A stretch of DNA of 64,000 nucleotides from an uncultured Granulosicoccaceae bacterium (GCA_937930305.1 CALGLE010000009.1:1-64000); one strand, 5' to 3'; shown: positions 18,769 through 27,831, counted from the first letter of the stretch. Translations and numbers: made by a program. The notes: generated from the letters alone by a model not told the origin.

Positions 18769-20235
18769 ATGCAATTTTCAATCACATTAAAGCAAGATGC
18801 AGAGAAGTCCTATTCTGCATCTGATTTAGGATTTTTATTACATAAAAATCCTCACAATCACCACGTGAAAGACATCAAACTTGGTGTAGCTCGCGTCCTA
18901 TACCCGGAAGTATCTGACGATTCTTGTACGGCCTGCCTGCATGTGGACATCGATTCAATCAATTTAGTAAGAAATTACCAGGGCCCAGCCAATCGGCATA
19001 CCCTCAAGCAATACGTAAACGATCGACCCTACGCAGCCAACTCGTTTTTAACCGTAGCGATCAGCCGAGTACTTGGTACAGCGCTAGGAGGCACCTGTAA
19101 CAAAAAACCTGAGCTTGCAGCAAAAGCGTTACCCCTAACCGTCGACATCCCTGTACTGCCGACCCGCGGAGGGAGCCAACTCATCAGTGAACTATTTGAA
19201 CCTCTAGGCTACGTGGTTAAGTCCACCCCTTTAGTCTTTGACACTGAACTGGAAAGCTGGGGCAATAGCCCTTATTGCCAAGTCACACTTTCTGGCACCT
19301 TAACCCTGTCTGAATTACTAAAGCACTTGTATATATTAATACCCGTACTAGATGATGAAAAACACTATTGGGTGGATGAAGATGAAATTGAAAAATTAAT
19401 CCGCCACGGCGGGGAATGGGTATCGAACCATCCTGCCAAGCACTTGATTGTAAGCCGATACTTAAAAAAACAAGGGTATTTGAAAAAACAGGCGTTAGAC
19501 ATTCTTGACATTAACGAGTCTGTTGTTTCTGAATTACAGAAAAATGACGGCAGTCTTCTTGACGATGTAGAGGCTAAAGCACAATACGGCGAAGCTAAAC
19601 TCGAAAAGCCAATTCGATTAAATGACTTACGAATTCAAAAAGTTGTGGAAGCAATTAGATTAAAAGATGTTACCAGTATCATTGACTTTGGCTGTGGAGA
19701 AGGACGCTACCTCAGGGAATTTTTAAAGCAACCCAAACTCAAGCGTGTCACTGGTATTGAGGTATCCACCAGCGAATTATTAAAAGCCGAAAAACTTCTA
19801 AAAACTGACCGATTGCCTGAACAGGCCCGCGATAAATTGAAACTTCTGCAAGGCTCCCTAACGTATTTCGATAAGCGTACGCAGGGGTATGATTTTGCAA
19901 CCTGCATAGAAGTAATTGAACACATTGATGAGGAACGCCTTGATGCGTTCAAGTCCTCCGTCTTTGGTTTCGCCGCACCCAGGTACGTAATGCTGAGTAC
20001 GCCCAACGCAGAATACAACGTGTTATTCGAAACACTGGAAAGTGGGGAAATTCGTCACACAGATCATCGCTTCGAATGGGATCGTGCCACATTTCGAAAA
20101 TGGTGCCGCGAAATTTGTGACGAATACGGTTACACAGCTGTCTTCGACTTTATTGGCGAAGAACACAAAGAGCACGGTGGACCCACACAAATGGCACTAT
20201 TCGAGAAAGATGAGAGCGCGCAATCAAAACCCTAG
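18769..20235 (+). CDS. hen1: RNA 3'-terminal 2'-O-methyltransferase Hen1
   Basis: A 488-residue bacterial Hen1. The N-terminal half (about 1-240) matches the domain that binds and activates the Pnkp ligase (SASDLGFLLHKNPHNHHVKD at 16-35). The C-terminal half is a SAM methyltransferase with DFGCGEG (306-312), the metal-binding EVIEH (E381, E384, H385) plus H430 and H433, and the conserved TPNAEYN loop (411-417). It methylates the 2'-OH at the 3' end of the cleaved RNA before ligation, so the repaired junction resists renewed cleavage. It lies 21 bases after pnkp. Order here is pnkp then hen1. All catalytic residues are visible. Confidence 0.95.
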   Translation: MQFSITLKQDAEKSYSASDLGFLLHKNPHNHHVKDIKLGVARVLYPEVSDDSCTACLHVDIDSINLVRNYQGPANRHTLKQYVNDRPYAANSFLTVAISRVLGTALGGTCNKKPELAAKALPLTVDIPVLPTRGGSQLISELFEPLGYVVKSTPLVFDTELESWGNSPYCQVTLSGTLTLSELLKHLYILIPVLDDEKHYWVDEDEIEKLIRHGGEWVSNHPAKHLIVSRYLKKQGYLKKQALDILDINESVVSELQKNDGSLLDDVEAKAQYGEAKLEKPIRLNDLRIQKVVEAIRLKDVTSIIDFGCGEGRYLREFLKQPKLKRVTGIEVSTSELLKAEKLLKTDRLPEQARDKLKLLQGSLTYFDKRTQGYDFATCIEVIEHIDEERLDAFKSSVFGFAAPRYVMLSTPNAEYNVLFETLESGEIRHTDHRFEWDRATFRKWCREICDEYGYTAVFDFIGEEHKEHGGPTQMALFEKDESAQSKP

Positions 20236-20264
20236 CGGCAAAATATATCTCGCTATCCAAATTA

Positions 20265-20552
20265 TTATAGAGCCTGATAATGACGCATTTCATCTATGTT
20301 TTCGATGTAAGGCCTGATAAGCGGCAAGAACTCTTTGAATTCATCGCTTCCTCTAAACCCTTTGAGATGATCTTCAGCTGATGTCCACTGAATTCTTATA
20401 ATAAATTTCGAGGGGTCTTCAACACATTGGCAGAATTCATAACTTTCACAGTAAACTGATTTTAGTAACGGTACCGATGCTTTTTTGTAATCAGAGATAA
20501 AATTCTTTTGACGAGTTTCATCTATGGTGTAACGCAAGTATTCAACAATCAT
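20265..20552 (-). CDS. Antibiotic biosynthesis monooxygenase-like (ABM) small protein
   Basis: A 95-residue ferredoxin-like-fold protein: IVEYLRYTID, then FIIRIQWTSAEDHLKGFRGS and a final EMRHYQAL, typical of ABM-domain proteins such as cofactorless monooxygenases. The start at 20552 is set by a strong AAGGAG ribosome-binding site seven bases upstream; an earlier in-frame codon at 20603 lacks one. Convergent with hen1, 29 bases apart. Function beyond the fold is unknown. Confidence 0.75.
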   Translation of the reverse strand: MIVEYLRYTIDETRQKNFISDYKKASVPLLKSVYCESYEFCQCVEDPSKFIIRIQWTSAEDHLKGFRGSDEFKEFLPLIRPYIENIDEMRHYQAL

Positions 20553-20664
20553 GGTTATCTCCTTATTACTCAGTTTCAATGCGCTGCTGACCCTGCTCTG
20601 CAAATCGCTGCCTGCCCTGCGGGTGACGAACTATCACAAGATGAGCAGTAGGCTTTTGCGACGA

Positions 20665-21402
20665 CTATGCATTCAGCTTGTTTCGAACCCACACAAGCAA
20701 TTCCCCCAACACAACAAAGTCGGCCGCAGAAAGACGCGCCACTTCATCCTCGTCTCCGTACCCCACCACACCTCGGTTCGGGTATTGATCAACAATGTGT
20801 TCAATGCAACGCAGAATGCCATCCGTGGTTCCAAATAAATTAGAGATACCCACGCACTGACCGCTAATATTCATCGCAAGACCCGACACAGTTTCCGATT
20901 CCTCTGTGGTGTACAGCAATTCAACGGACCGATTGGACAACAAGGTGTCTTTAAACACCATCGCACTATCGGCCCAAGCCTCAACCCAACGAACTAACTG
21001 TGTGGGATTCATTACCTGTTGCACGCCTGATTCAGATGATGTGAACTTCCGTAACCCTGTCCTTGGCTTGTCCGATGCATCTATCAAAGCACTTTGCCCA
21101 GGCGGCCGGCCATACCACTGTGCTTCAAACGCCACGGAAAAATCATGGCCCGTTAAATCCAAAGTTTTATAGCTGTCTTTAATACCCCAGCCGTGCAAAC
21201 CTTGATGATTAATGGCTTTTAATTCATAGCTAACATCGGCATTCTTAGTCACAGTGACTAAATTTGGGTAAAACGGTGGCATCGGCTTTTCACTAAACCA
21301 GCAACCATTTTTCCACTGCGCTTGTATCCCATGGGAGGCGGCAATGGCATTGCACCATTCGGCGTTGTTGGCAATCGCTTCTGATAACCAGTCAATTTTC
21401 AT
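20665..21402 (-). CDS. Hypothetical protein, possible acetyltransferase-like fold
   Basis: A 245-residue cytoplasmic protein with no signal peptide or membrane segment. I do not recognise the family with confidence. The C-terminal half (NISGQCVGISNLFGT, then VDQYPNRGVVGYGDEDEVARLS) has the alternation seen in GNAT-like domains, but no clear acetyl-CoA Q/RxxGxG/A loop is present. The ATG at 21402 is followed by a normal coding pattern. Nearest neighbours, 42 bases downstream of a DUF1499 lipoprotein on the same strand, give no functional hint. Confidence 0.55.
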   Translation of the reverse strand: MKIDWLSEAIANNAEWCNAIAASHGIQAQWKNGCWFSEKPMPPFYPNLVTVTKNADVSYELKAINHQGLHGWGIKDSYKTLDLTGHDFSVAFEAQWYGRPPGQSALIDASDKPRTGLRKFTSSESGVQQVMNPTQLVRWVEAWADSAMVFKDTLLSNRSVELLYTTEESETVSGLAMNISGQCVGISNLFGTTDGILRCIEHIVDQYPNRGVVGYGDEDEVARLSAADFVVLGELLVWVRNKLNA

Positions 21403-21444
21403 AATCGAAAACGATGAAGAGCAAAACTTAAACGTGCAGCAAAG

Positions 21445-21927
21445 CTAGTTTGGGTTCAATTTGCTACGCAAACGCTCGACACGTTTACGGTTAACCCCTA
21501 AATCGGAATAACCCGTCCGTGAGGCAGAACGCACATCCATCTGCTTGCTCTGCGCGTTGTACAGCCATTCGATGTCATCGACAAAACGAAACACAGACGA
21601 GGTATAGGTTGCCCAGATATAACCGATTCGTGCATCTTTTACCACACCACCATCTGACTCAATGGCAGTTACCAGTTGCTCTTGAAATTCTGTTACGTCA
21701 GCACCGTTTAGTTCAAACGCCAGCACTTGCTTTTCTGAATCAGCAGTCACACTACTGACGCAATTGGGTGATGATGGGCACTCAACTAATTCAGAAGGAG
21801 CGGCGTCTGTTGACGGCATTTCTGACAATGCAGCCAATGAAGGGCCATGGGTCGGTGTGGATGAGCACGCGGTACTCAATAGTGCGCTGGCGAATATAAT
21901 GGGTTTACTGAGTAAGCGTTTGAACAC
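21445..21927 (-). CDS. DUF1499 lipoprotein
   Basis: A 160-residue DUF1499 protein. A GTG start at 21927 is preceded by AAGGAG and a signal peptide with lipobox STAC (Cys21). The domain signature CPSSPNCVSS (near 50-59) is followed by VKDARIGYIWATYTSSVFRFVDD and VRSASRTGYSDLGVNRKR, all characteristic of DUF1499. The molecular role is not established. It starts six bases after the DUF3179 gene on the same strand, so the two are probably one operon. Confidence 0.82.
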   Translation of the reverse strand: MFKRLLSKPIIFASALLSTACSSTPTHGPSLAALSEMPSTDAAPSELVECPSSPNCVSSVTADSEKQVLAFELNGADVTEFQEQLVTAIESDGGVVKDARIGYIWATYTSSVFRFVDDIEWLYNAQSKQMDVRSASRTGYSDLGVNRKRVERLRSKLNPN

Positions 21928-21932
21928 AGCTA

Positions 21933-23069
21933 TTAAGGCTCCTTAACAATGCTGGCCTCCGGGTCAAACGCAAGCCACGCAAACGCAAAGTGTACACCGT
22001 GATCGACTTGCGTTAATCGTTGGCCTTTACGGGGGCCAGACACCGCCGTACCCAAAGGCGACCATTCGCTGCGGGTCTCCTCATCAACCAACTTCCCAGC
22101 ATCATTTAAGGTCAGTGTTACCACCTCGCCATCCACATTAGATTCAAAGGCAGCTGCGGCTGGAATCAATCGCGACTCGCGAATGTCTTGTTTATCTAAA
22201 GCAGATGTTGCTTTAGAGGTTGCCACGACGACAACGTCATCTAACTGCAACACTGGGTTATTGTTGAGTACAGACAATGGCACTAATTGCCAATCGGTTT
22301 TCTCTTCGTTGCTTGCCACCGCGAGCACACGTTCCATCGGAGGCAAGCGTGGGTCCAGCGGATCTTGATACAGAAACGGTTGGCTGTCGATGTCATCATA
22401 GCCGCGATAGGGGTTACTGCCATAGGGGCGAACGGAGCCGGTGTTCTTCGAGAGCACTTGCCCAAACGGGTACTCGTTTCTAAACACATCAAACGACACA
22501 ATTTGTGACGGAATTTGTTTCAGCTGAGTGCCGTTGTAATCTCCAACAATGCCGGTGCCGGTGAACTGCTGCCACCAACTTTCGGTTTGTCTGTCGTACA
22601 TAACCAGATCACTTTTTCTTAAACGACCCGTGGTCCCAAAATCCAATGCCTCACCTGCAACGGTTGCATCAAACACGATGGACGCGTTACACAAGGGGCA
22701 AAAGGTCACTACAACGGGTTTATCTTCAATCACATCGTTAACGATTTCATGAAAGATTAAAATTTGTAGGGGATACGCGCGGGCTGTGTCACCGATGCGT
22801 AACGCGATGACAGGCTCGTTAGCAGTCAACCATTTATCTGCATCAGCGATGGATTCGAAAATCGGCGTGTCAATGGACGGTATGCCATCGCGCGGTGGCC
22901 CACCCGACATTATTTCGGTTAAGTCCACACTGATGTTTTCAAAATCTGTTTTGGGGAATTCGCCTTTCGGCACACCCAATGTGAAACCATTCTGCGCTTG
23001 AGCGCTCAGCATTCCCGAGTGGAGCACTAAACCAAAGATCACGGCGACAACGAAGGCGATTCTGCGCAT
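21933..23069 (-). CDS. DUF3179-domain exported protein
   Basis: A 378-residue secreted protein: signal peptide (MRRIAFVV ... SAQAQ), then a DUF3179 domain with FCPLCNASIVFDATV and SWWQQFTGTGIVGDYNG. I took the ATG at 23069, which has GGAG seven bases upstream and begins directly with the signal peptide. A TTG at 23105 would put twelve extra residues before it. DUF3179 proteins are common in marine bacteria and archaea but have no assigned function. The CxxC could bind metal. First gene of a probable pair with the DUF1499 lipoprotein. Confidence 0.8.
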   Translation of the reverse strand: MRRIAFVVAVIFGLVLHSGMLSAQAQNGFTLGVPKGEFPKTDFENISVDLTEIMSGGPPRDGIPSIDTPIFESIADADKWLTANEPVIALRIGDTARAYPLQILIFHEIVNDVIEDKPVVVTFCPLCNASIVFDATVAGEALDFGTTGRLRKSDLVMYDRQTESWWQQFTGTGIVGDYNGTQLKQIPSQIVSFDVFRNEYPFGQVLSKNTGSVRPYGSNPYRGYDDIDSQPFLYQDPLDPRLPPMERVLAVASNEEKTDWQLVPLSVLNNNPVLQLDDVVVVATSKATSALDKQDIRESRLIPAAAAFESNVDGEVVTLTLNDAGKLVDEETRSEWSPLGTAVSGPRKGQRLTQVDHGVHFAFAWLAFDPEASIVKEP

Positions 23070-23165
23070 AGCTAAGCTCCAGACGGAAGTAAGAGAACCA
23101 GTCAACGTCAGAGTGCATGGGCCGTTTAAGGTTTCATGCGCGATGCGTTTTTTGACTAAAAAAAC

Positions 23166-23672
23166 TTAAACTGAGGCGCGCTTTCTGAAAAACAGCGATT
23201 CGAAGCGTTCGAGGATGGTGCCCAAAATGGTGTAGGACAGTGCCCAGGCTAAAATAATGCCGCAGGAATTGGCCACCATGTCATACACATCGAAATGACG
23301 GGATGGGGTCATGCCTTGTAAATATTCGATGAATACGCCGAATGCCACAAAGCCCACGACCAGCAGCAAGCGTGCAAGATCGTGACGATAGATTTGTGCG
23401 AACCAACCCATCAAACCCGCGTAGGCCACGACGTGCATGACTTTATCGCTCCATAGAAATTTGACCATGACCGGTGGCACACTGATGAGTGATAAAGCGA
23501 GTATGCCTAGCAGCATGCTTAGGCCGATGTACACCCACAATCGCTTGAACCGCAGATGCGGGATGCGAAGCAAGCCTTTTGGGTGAAAATCGAATGCCAT
23601 AGTTGTAATGTGTGAACCTGGTCCCATAAATGTGCGCAACCGGCGGCGCGCAGTCTTTTTAGTATCGGTCAT
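23166..23672 (-). CDS. VanZ-like membrane protein
   Basis: A 168-residue protein with about four transmembrane helices and VanZ-like motifs: DKVMHVVAYAGLMGWFAQIY followed by VFIEYLQGMTPSRHFDVYDMVANSCG, where the conserved E, D and N residues sit in the usual order. VanZ-like proteins are widespread inner-membrane proteins, named after a teicoplanin-resistance accessory factor, and most have unknown function. The N-terminal 20 residues are basic. It lies 27 bases downstream of another small membrane protein on the same strand. Confidence 0.75.
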   Translation of the reverse strand: MTDTKKTARRRLRTFMGPGSHITTMAFDFHPKGLLRIPHLRFKRLWVYIGLSMLLGILALSLISVPPVMVKFLWSDKVMHVVAYAGLMGWFAQIYRHDLARLLLVVGFVAFGVFIEYLQGMTPSRHFDVYDMVANSCGIILAWALSYTILGTILERFESLFFRKRASV

Positions 23673-23698
23673 TCGGCGTATTGTGAGACCTGATTAGG

Positions 23699-24064
23699 TC
23701 ACAAACGTACCGTAATAATGACAGAAACAGCCATGAGTACGGCAATGAAAATATGCCCATAACTGGATATAGGCAATATATGGCTGCGAGGCAACTGCTT
23801 CCAGCGTGCATAAACGAGTTGGAGAACGCACCAACCGATCACCACAGCGGCAATCCACAGCGCTACTTCAATCGCTTCCAACTGCCAATTGAACTTATCA
23901 CGGCCCTCAAGAATCCAACCAACTAATGCATATACAATAAAAAAACAATTGATTACGATTGGCACCATCAGTAACGAAAACAGCAATACCGGCGACATGA
24001 GGTAAGGCTTTCCGTGGTGCGCACTCACTCGATCTGTTTTGATTTCTTCACTCACTGACGACAT
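23699..24064 (-). CDS. Small unknown membrane protein
   Basis: A 121-residue protein with three predicted transmembrane helices (about 23-45, 65-85 and 98-120). I do not recognise a family. It precedes the VanZ-like gene on the same strand and is divergent from the exported protein at 24074, with only nine bases between the two start codons. Confidence 0.55.
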   Translation of the reverse strand: MSSVSEEIKTDRVSAHHGKPYLMSPVLLFSLLMVPIVINCFFIVYALVGWILEGRDKFNWQLEAIEVALWIAAVVIGWCVLQLVYARWKQLPRSHILPISSYGHIFIAVLMAVSVIITVRL

Positions 24065-24073
24065 GTTAATCCC

Positions 24074-24460
24074 ATGCTAAGAAAACACACATTACTTAAT
24101 TCGTTAAAACTCACTGCCCTGATCATATTTGTCAGCGCCAGCTGCAGCATCTCTGCCGGAGAAGCCGATGTGCTAGAGGTGGTTATTAAAAAAACCTTCA
24201 ACGGCCAGTTTCGTATTGACACCACCGTTAAGCACGACGACACCGGTTGGGATCACTACGCAGACCGTTGGGATGTGGTGGCACTCGATGGAACCGTTAT
24301 CGGCAGTCGCATCTTGCACCATCCGCACGAAAACGAACAACCCTTCACACGTTCATTAACTTTGGCCATACCGGCCGACGTTACTCAAGTCACCATTCGG
24401 GCTCACGATTCCGTACATGAGCTGGGCGGAAAAGAAATGGTCGTGGACGTACCGCATTAA
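24074..24460 (+). CDS. Conserved-looking exported protein of unknown function
   Basis: A 128-residue protein with a signal peptide (ends about residue 28, ISAGEA). The mature part looks like a small beta-sandwich: VVIKKTFNGQFRIDTTVKHDD, then GWDHYADRWDVV and VIGSRILHHPHENEQPF. Histidines are frequent (HHPHE), which could bind metal. It is flanked by a divergent membrane gene 9 bases upstream and the convergent TRAP permease, whose stop is one base away. No function assigned. Confidence 0.6.
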   Translation: MLRKHTLLNSLKLTALIIFVSASCSISAGEADVLEVVIKKTFNGQFRIDTTVKHDDTGWDHYADRWDVVALDGTVIGSRILHHPHENEQPFTRSLTLAIPADVTQVTIRAHDSVHELGGKEMVVDVPH

Positions 24461-24461
24461 G

Positions 24462-26495
24462 TCAGATTGTCCTAGCCTCTCGCTGGCGTCGTTGCAACAA
24501 CAACACCGGAGCAACCAACAACAGGCCCACACCCGTGGTTAATAAGCCCGGTGCCACAAACAGTAAAGAAACCAAGCCAATATACCAACGCTGCGCATGA
24601 CTCATGTGCGTCAGCAAGTAACCGGAGAACGCCGCCCCCAGTAAACCAATACCAATGATCGCACCGAACAACGTGGTGGCAAACTCCATCCAGGTGAACC
24701 CGTCAGCTACCAGCAGTAAAGACGGCGAATACACAAACACAAACGGCACCAGCGCTTTGGCAATACCCAATCGGAAGGCAGTGTTACCTGTTTTAAACGG
24801 GTTCGAGCCAGCAATACCGGCAGCGGCATAAGCCGCTAAGGCTACCGGAGGGGTGATGTCTGCCAGCACGCCGTAATAGAACACGAAAAAATGCGACACC
24901 AACGGTTGCACATTCAGTTGCGCCAGTGCAGGTGCTGCTACCGCAACCAAAATGATGTAAGTGGCGGTGGTCGGAATGCCTGCGCCCATCAAAATGCAAG
25001 CAATGGCGATAAGCAGCAGTGAAAAGAACAAGGCCCATTGTTCGATGGCAAAATAACTTAACGGCCAGATGCCACTAACCACTGTGCCAATGTCGTTAGC
25101 GGTTTGCACCACGACATAACCTAAGCGAAAACCCACTCCCGTGAGAGTGACCACACCCACCACGATACCAACCGTTGCAGCTGCTGCCCCCACCGCTAAG
25201 GTGGCTTTCGAACCATCCGACATGGCATTCCACAAATCCTTTATACCCAGTCGATGTTCCGCGTTCGGATTTAAAAATCCAACCACCACACAAGCGGTGA
25301 TACCCCACACCGCCGCGTAGTCCGGTGTGCGCCCGCTAAGAATCAGAAAAACTAAAATGAATAATGGAATCACTGACGCCCAGTGCGCTCGCAGAACCTG
25401 CACCACCTGCGGCAACTCTTCTGCACTCAAGCCGCGCAGCCCTAACTTTTTAGCTTCTAAGTGCACCATGGTTAATACGCCAAAGTAGTGCAACAAAGCC
25501 GGAAACGTTGCGGCAGCTAACACGTCACGCAACGGAATTTCCAAATACTCCACCATGATAAAAGCTGCGGCTCCTAATATGGGAGGTGTGATTTGGCCGC
25601 CGGTTGACGCCGTTGCCTCAACAGCTCCTGCAAAATACGGCGGATAGCCGATGCGTTTCATGGCTGGGATAGTTAAGGATCCGGTGGTTACCGTATTGGC
25701 GATAGAGGAACCGGATATGGTGCCCATAAAAGCTGATGAGAAAATGGCTACTTTCGCAGGCCCACCGGCGTAACGCCCAGCCATGGCCATCGCGATGTCG
25801 ATGAACAATTGACCCAGGCCGATGCGCATGGCAAGCACACCGAACAAAACAAACAGAAAGACGTATTTCGCCATGACCCCAATGGCCACACCATAGATAC
25901 CCTGGTTGGTCATATAGAGATGGTTTATTAAGGCCGTCCAACTGGCGCCACCATGTTTAAGCGCACCGGGCATGATCGGCCCGAACAACGCAAACACAAT
26001 AAAGAGACATGCGATGAATGGCAGCGTCCAACCCACCGATCGACGGGTGGCCTCCAGCACCAACAGCAACAACGCGCTGCCCATAAAAATGTCTGATACA
26101 GCTGGGTTACCCACGCGCTGCGACACCACTTCGGGCGGTAACAACGGCAGATAGAGTGAAGCGGCCACACCCAAAAAGGCCAGCACGATGTCTGGGATGG
26201 CAACGCCATCAAGCCGCCACCACGCCTTGGGGGCCACATCGGTTGTCAGCGAACGCTTCCAGGAAAACAGTAGAAAAACTAGGCCCAGCATGAACGCTAG
26301 AAAGATTCCGCGATGCAGTAACTCACGGATGAGCCCGAAACCGGACGCGTAGTATTGGTAAATGGCGAGCGCCACCAACGGAATGGAAATCAATGCCGTC
26401 AGTGTGGGCCCAGTGGGCCGAAACGCCAGCTCAGGATCGTATTTTCGCTCGATGGCTGCGAGGTCTTCTTCGCTTACTTCAGGTTGCATTGCCAT
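24462..26495 (-). CDS. TRAP transporter fused permease (DctQM-type, TAXI partner)
   Basis: A 677-residue integral membrane protein fusing the small (about four helices) and large (about twelve helices) TRAP subunits, the form that accompanies TAXI receptors. Recognisable parts are the AGGPAKVAIFSSAFMGTISGSSIANTV region, GGQITPPILGAAAFIM, and a C-terminal ADITPPVALAAYAAAGIA. It drives sodium-coupled uptake of an organic solute delivered by the periplasmic receptor encoded just upstream (26597-27601). The substrate of TAXI systems is usually unclear; dicarboxylates and amino acids are typical. A strong hairpin lies between receptor and permease genes. Confidence 0.9.
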   Translation of the reverse strand: MAMQPEVSEEDLAAIERKYDPELAFRPTGPTLTALISIPLVALAIYQYYASGFGLIRELLHRGIFLAFMLGLVFLLFSWKRSLTTDVAPKAWWRLDGVAIPDIVLAFLGVAASLYLPLLPPEVVSQRVGNPAVSDIFMGSALLLLVLEATRRSVGWTLPFIACLFIVFALFGPIMPGALKHGGASWTALINHLYMTNQGIYGVAIGVMAKYVFLFVLFGVLAMRIGLGQLFIDIAMAMAGRYAGGPAKVAIFSSAFMGTISGSSIANTVTTGSLTIPAMKRIGYPPYFAGAVEATASTGGQITPPILGAAAFIMVEYLEIPLRDVLAAATFPALLHYFGVLTMVHLEAKKLGLRGLSAEELPQVVQVLRAHWASVIPLFILVFLILSGRTPDYAAVWGITACVVVGFLNPNAEHRLGIKDLWNAMSDGSKATLAVGAAAATVGIVVGVVTLTGVGFRLGYVVVQTANDIGTVVSGIWPLSYFAIEQWALFFSLLLIAIACILMGAGIPTTATYIILVAVAAPALAQLNVQPLVSHFFVFYYGVLADITPPVALAAYAAAGIAGSNPFKTGNTAFRLGIAKALVPFVFVYSPSLLLVADGFTWMEFATTLFGAIIGIGLLGAAFSGYLLTHMSHAQRWYIGLVSLLFVAPGLLTTGVGLLLVAPVLLLQRRQREARTI

Positions 26496-26544
26496 CTTAT
26501 TGATCCAGGCAGGTACGGCGTCAAGGAAGGAATCATTGAAACAA

Positions 26545-26571
26545 ACGGACCACTCTGTCTGAGTGGTCCGT
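26545..26571. terminator. Hairpin between TAXI receptor and TRAP permease (attenuator/partial terminator)
   Basis: ACGGACCACTC (26545-26555) and GAGTGGTCCGT (26561-26571) form a perfect 11-base-pair stem with a five-base loop. On the minus strand the stem is followed by TTTGTTTC, a weak T-rich tail. It lies 26 bases after the receptor stop and about 50 before the permease start. The likely effect is partial termination or mRNA-end stabilisation, so that receptor exceeds permease. Confidence 0.65.
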
Positions 26572-26596
26572 GTGCGAACAAAGTTACATCAAAGTG

Positions 26597-27601
26597 TTAC
26601 TTGATCAGTCCTGCTTCTTTATAAAACCGCTCAGCACCCGGATGTAAAGGAACACCCACACCATTCAGCGCTGAGTCTGGCGTAATTGAACTGCCCTTTG
26701 CGTGACCCACATCCAGCAGCTTGCGAGACTCGTCATTCCATAATGCTTTGGTGATGTTATAAATCAGTTCTTCATCTTCGCGCGCATGCGTGAACCATTG
26801 CGCACCTACCGCAACGGTTTGAGCTGCAGCCACACCTTCATAGGCATTCTCAGGAATTTCTGATGTGGCAAAGAAGCCGAATTCAGACGTTAGCGCATCA
26901 ACACCGTCGCCTGAAATAGGCACCAGCTTCATATCTGCAGCCGAAGCTAATTCCACTAACGCACCCGTTGGGTAACCGGCTACGATGAACAAGGCATCCA
27001 CTTTTCCGTTACGCAGTGCTTCGGTAGCGGCTCCACCTTTCAAGTTTTCTTCCTCGATGTCATCTAAAGACAGACCGAATGCATTCAAGATCAAACCGGC
27101 ATCAACGTAAGTGCCTGAACCCGGCTCATCAACCGATACGCGCTTGCCTTTTAAGTCAGCAACGGAATTGATTCCAGAATCTTCCAGCGTGACTAAATGG
27201 ATGTGCTCTTCGAATAAAGCTGCGATGGTGCGCAGATCAACCGCTGGATCCGTGCCTTCCATGGTGCCAGTTCCGGTGTATGCCCAGTAGGCAACATCGG
27301 ACTGAGCAAACCCTGAGTTGCGCAGGCCAGACATGATGGCGTTTACGTTATCAACAGATCCGCGGGAAGAAACCGCTGATGCGATCAGGCCGTCAACACC
27401 GCAACTGCCGCCTTCACCGCATTCACGTGAACCCGGTGGCTTGGAGATCGCGTTAGCAATAACGCCCCCAACCGGATAGTAAGTGAACGAGGTGCCACCG
27501 GTTCCGATGGTGAAGAAATTCAGCTCTTGAGCGGCTGCAGGAAGCGCAGCGGCGGATGCCAATAACGCCCCTAGGGCCGCGTGTTTCAGTTTTATGTACA
27601 T
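26597..27601 (-). CDS. TAXI-family TRAP transporter solute-binding receptor
   Basis: A 334-residue periplasmic binding protein: signal peptide ending AAAQE, then IGTGGTSFTYYPVGGVIANAI, the hallmark of TAXI receptors. Later segments DLKGKRVSVDEPGSGTYVDA and DALFIVAGYPTGALVELA fit the same family. I start it at the ATG 27601, which has GGAG seven bases upstream; an ATG at 27625 has no ribosome-binding site and would put eight residues before the signal. First gene of the transporter pair. Its promoter should be in the 230-base gap to the MidA gene, in which I see no clear motif. Confidence 0.9.
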   Translation of the reverse strand: MYIKLKHAALGALLASAAALPAAAQELNFFTIGTGGTSFTYYPVGGVIANAISKPPGSRECGEGGSCGVDGLIASAVSSRGSVDNVNAIMSGLRNSGFAQSDVAYWAYTGTGTMEGTDPAVDLRTIAALFEEHIHLVTLEDSGINSVADLKGKRVSVDEPGSGTYVDAGLILNAFGLSLDDIEEENLKGGAATEALRNGKVDALFIVAGYPTGALVELASAADMKLVPISGDGVDALTSEFGFFATSEIPENAYEGVAAAQTVAVGAQWFTHAREDEELIYNITKALWNDESRKLLDVGHAKGSSITPDSALNGVGVPLHPGAERFYKEAGLIK

Positions 27602-27831
27602 TCTCAACTCCAGTTGGTATTTCATTTGTGGCTACGTGATAACAACACGTCATCTTCGTTTTACATCAGTTTTATCTTGAGCACGTCGTCAGGTGAATGA
27701 CCTTGTGCCTCTTAGATTACTTTCGTAATCCAGGGCTTCCAGTATACGTAATCTCGTTTTCTTTTCTCAGCCAGTCGCCGCCTCTTGCCAAGCTTTTCCC
27801 AGCACCAGCCAGGGAAATTGAGCCGTATCCC

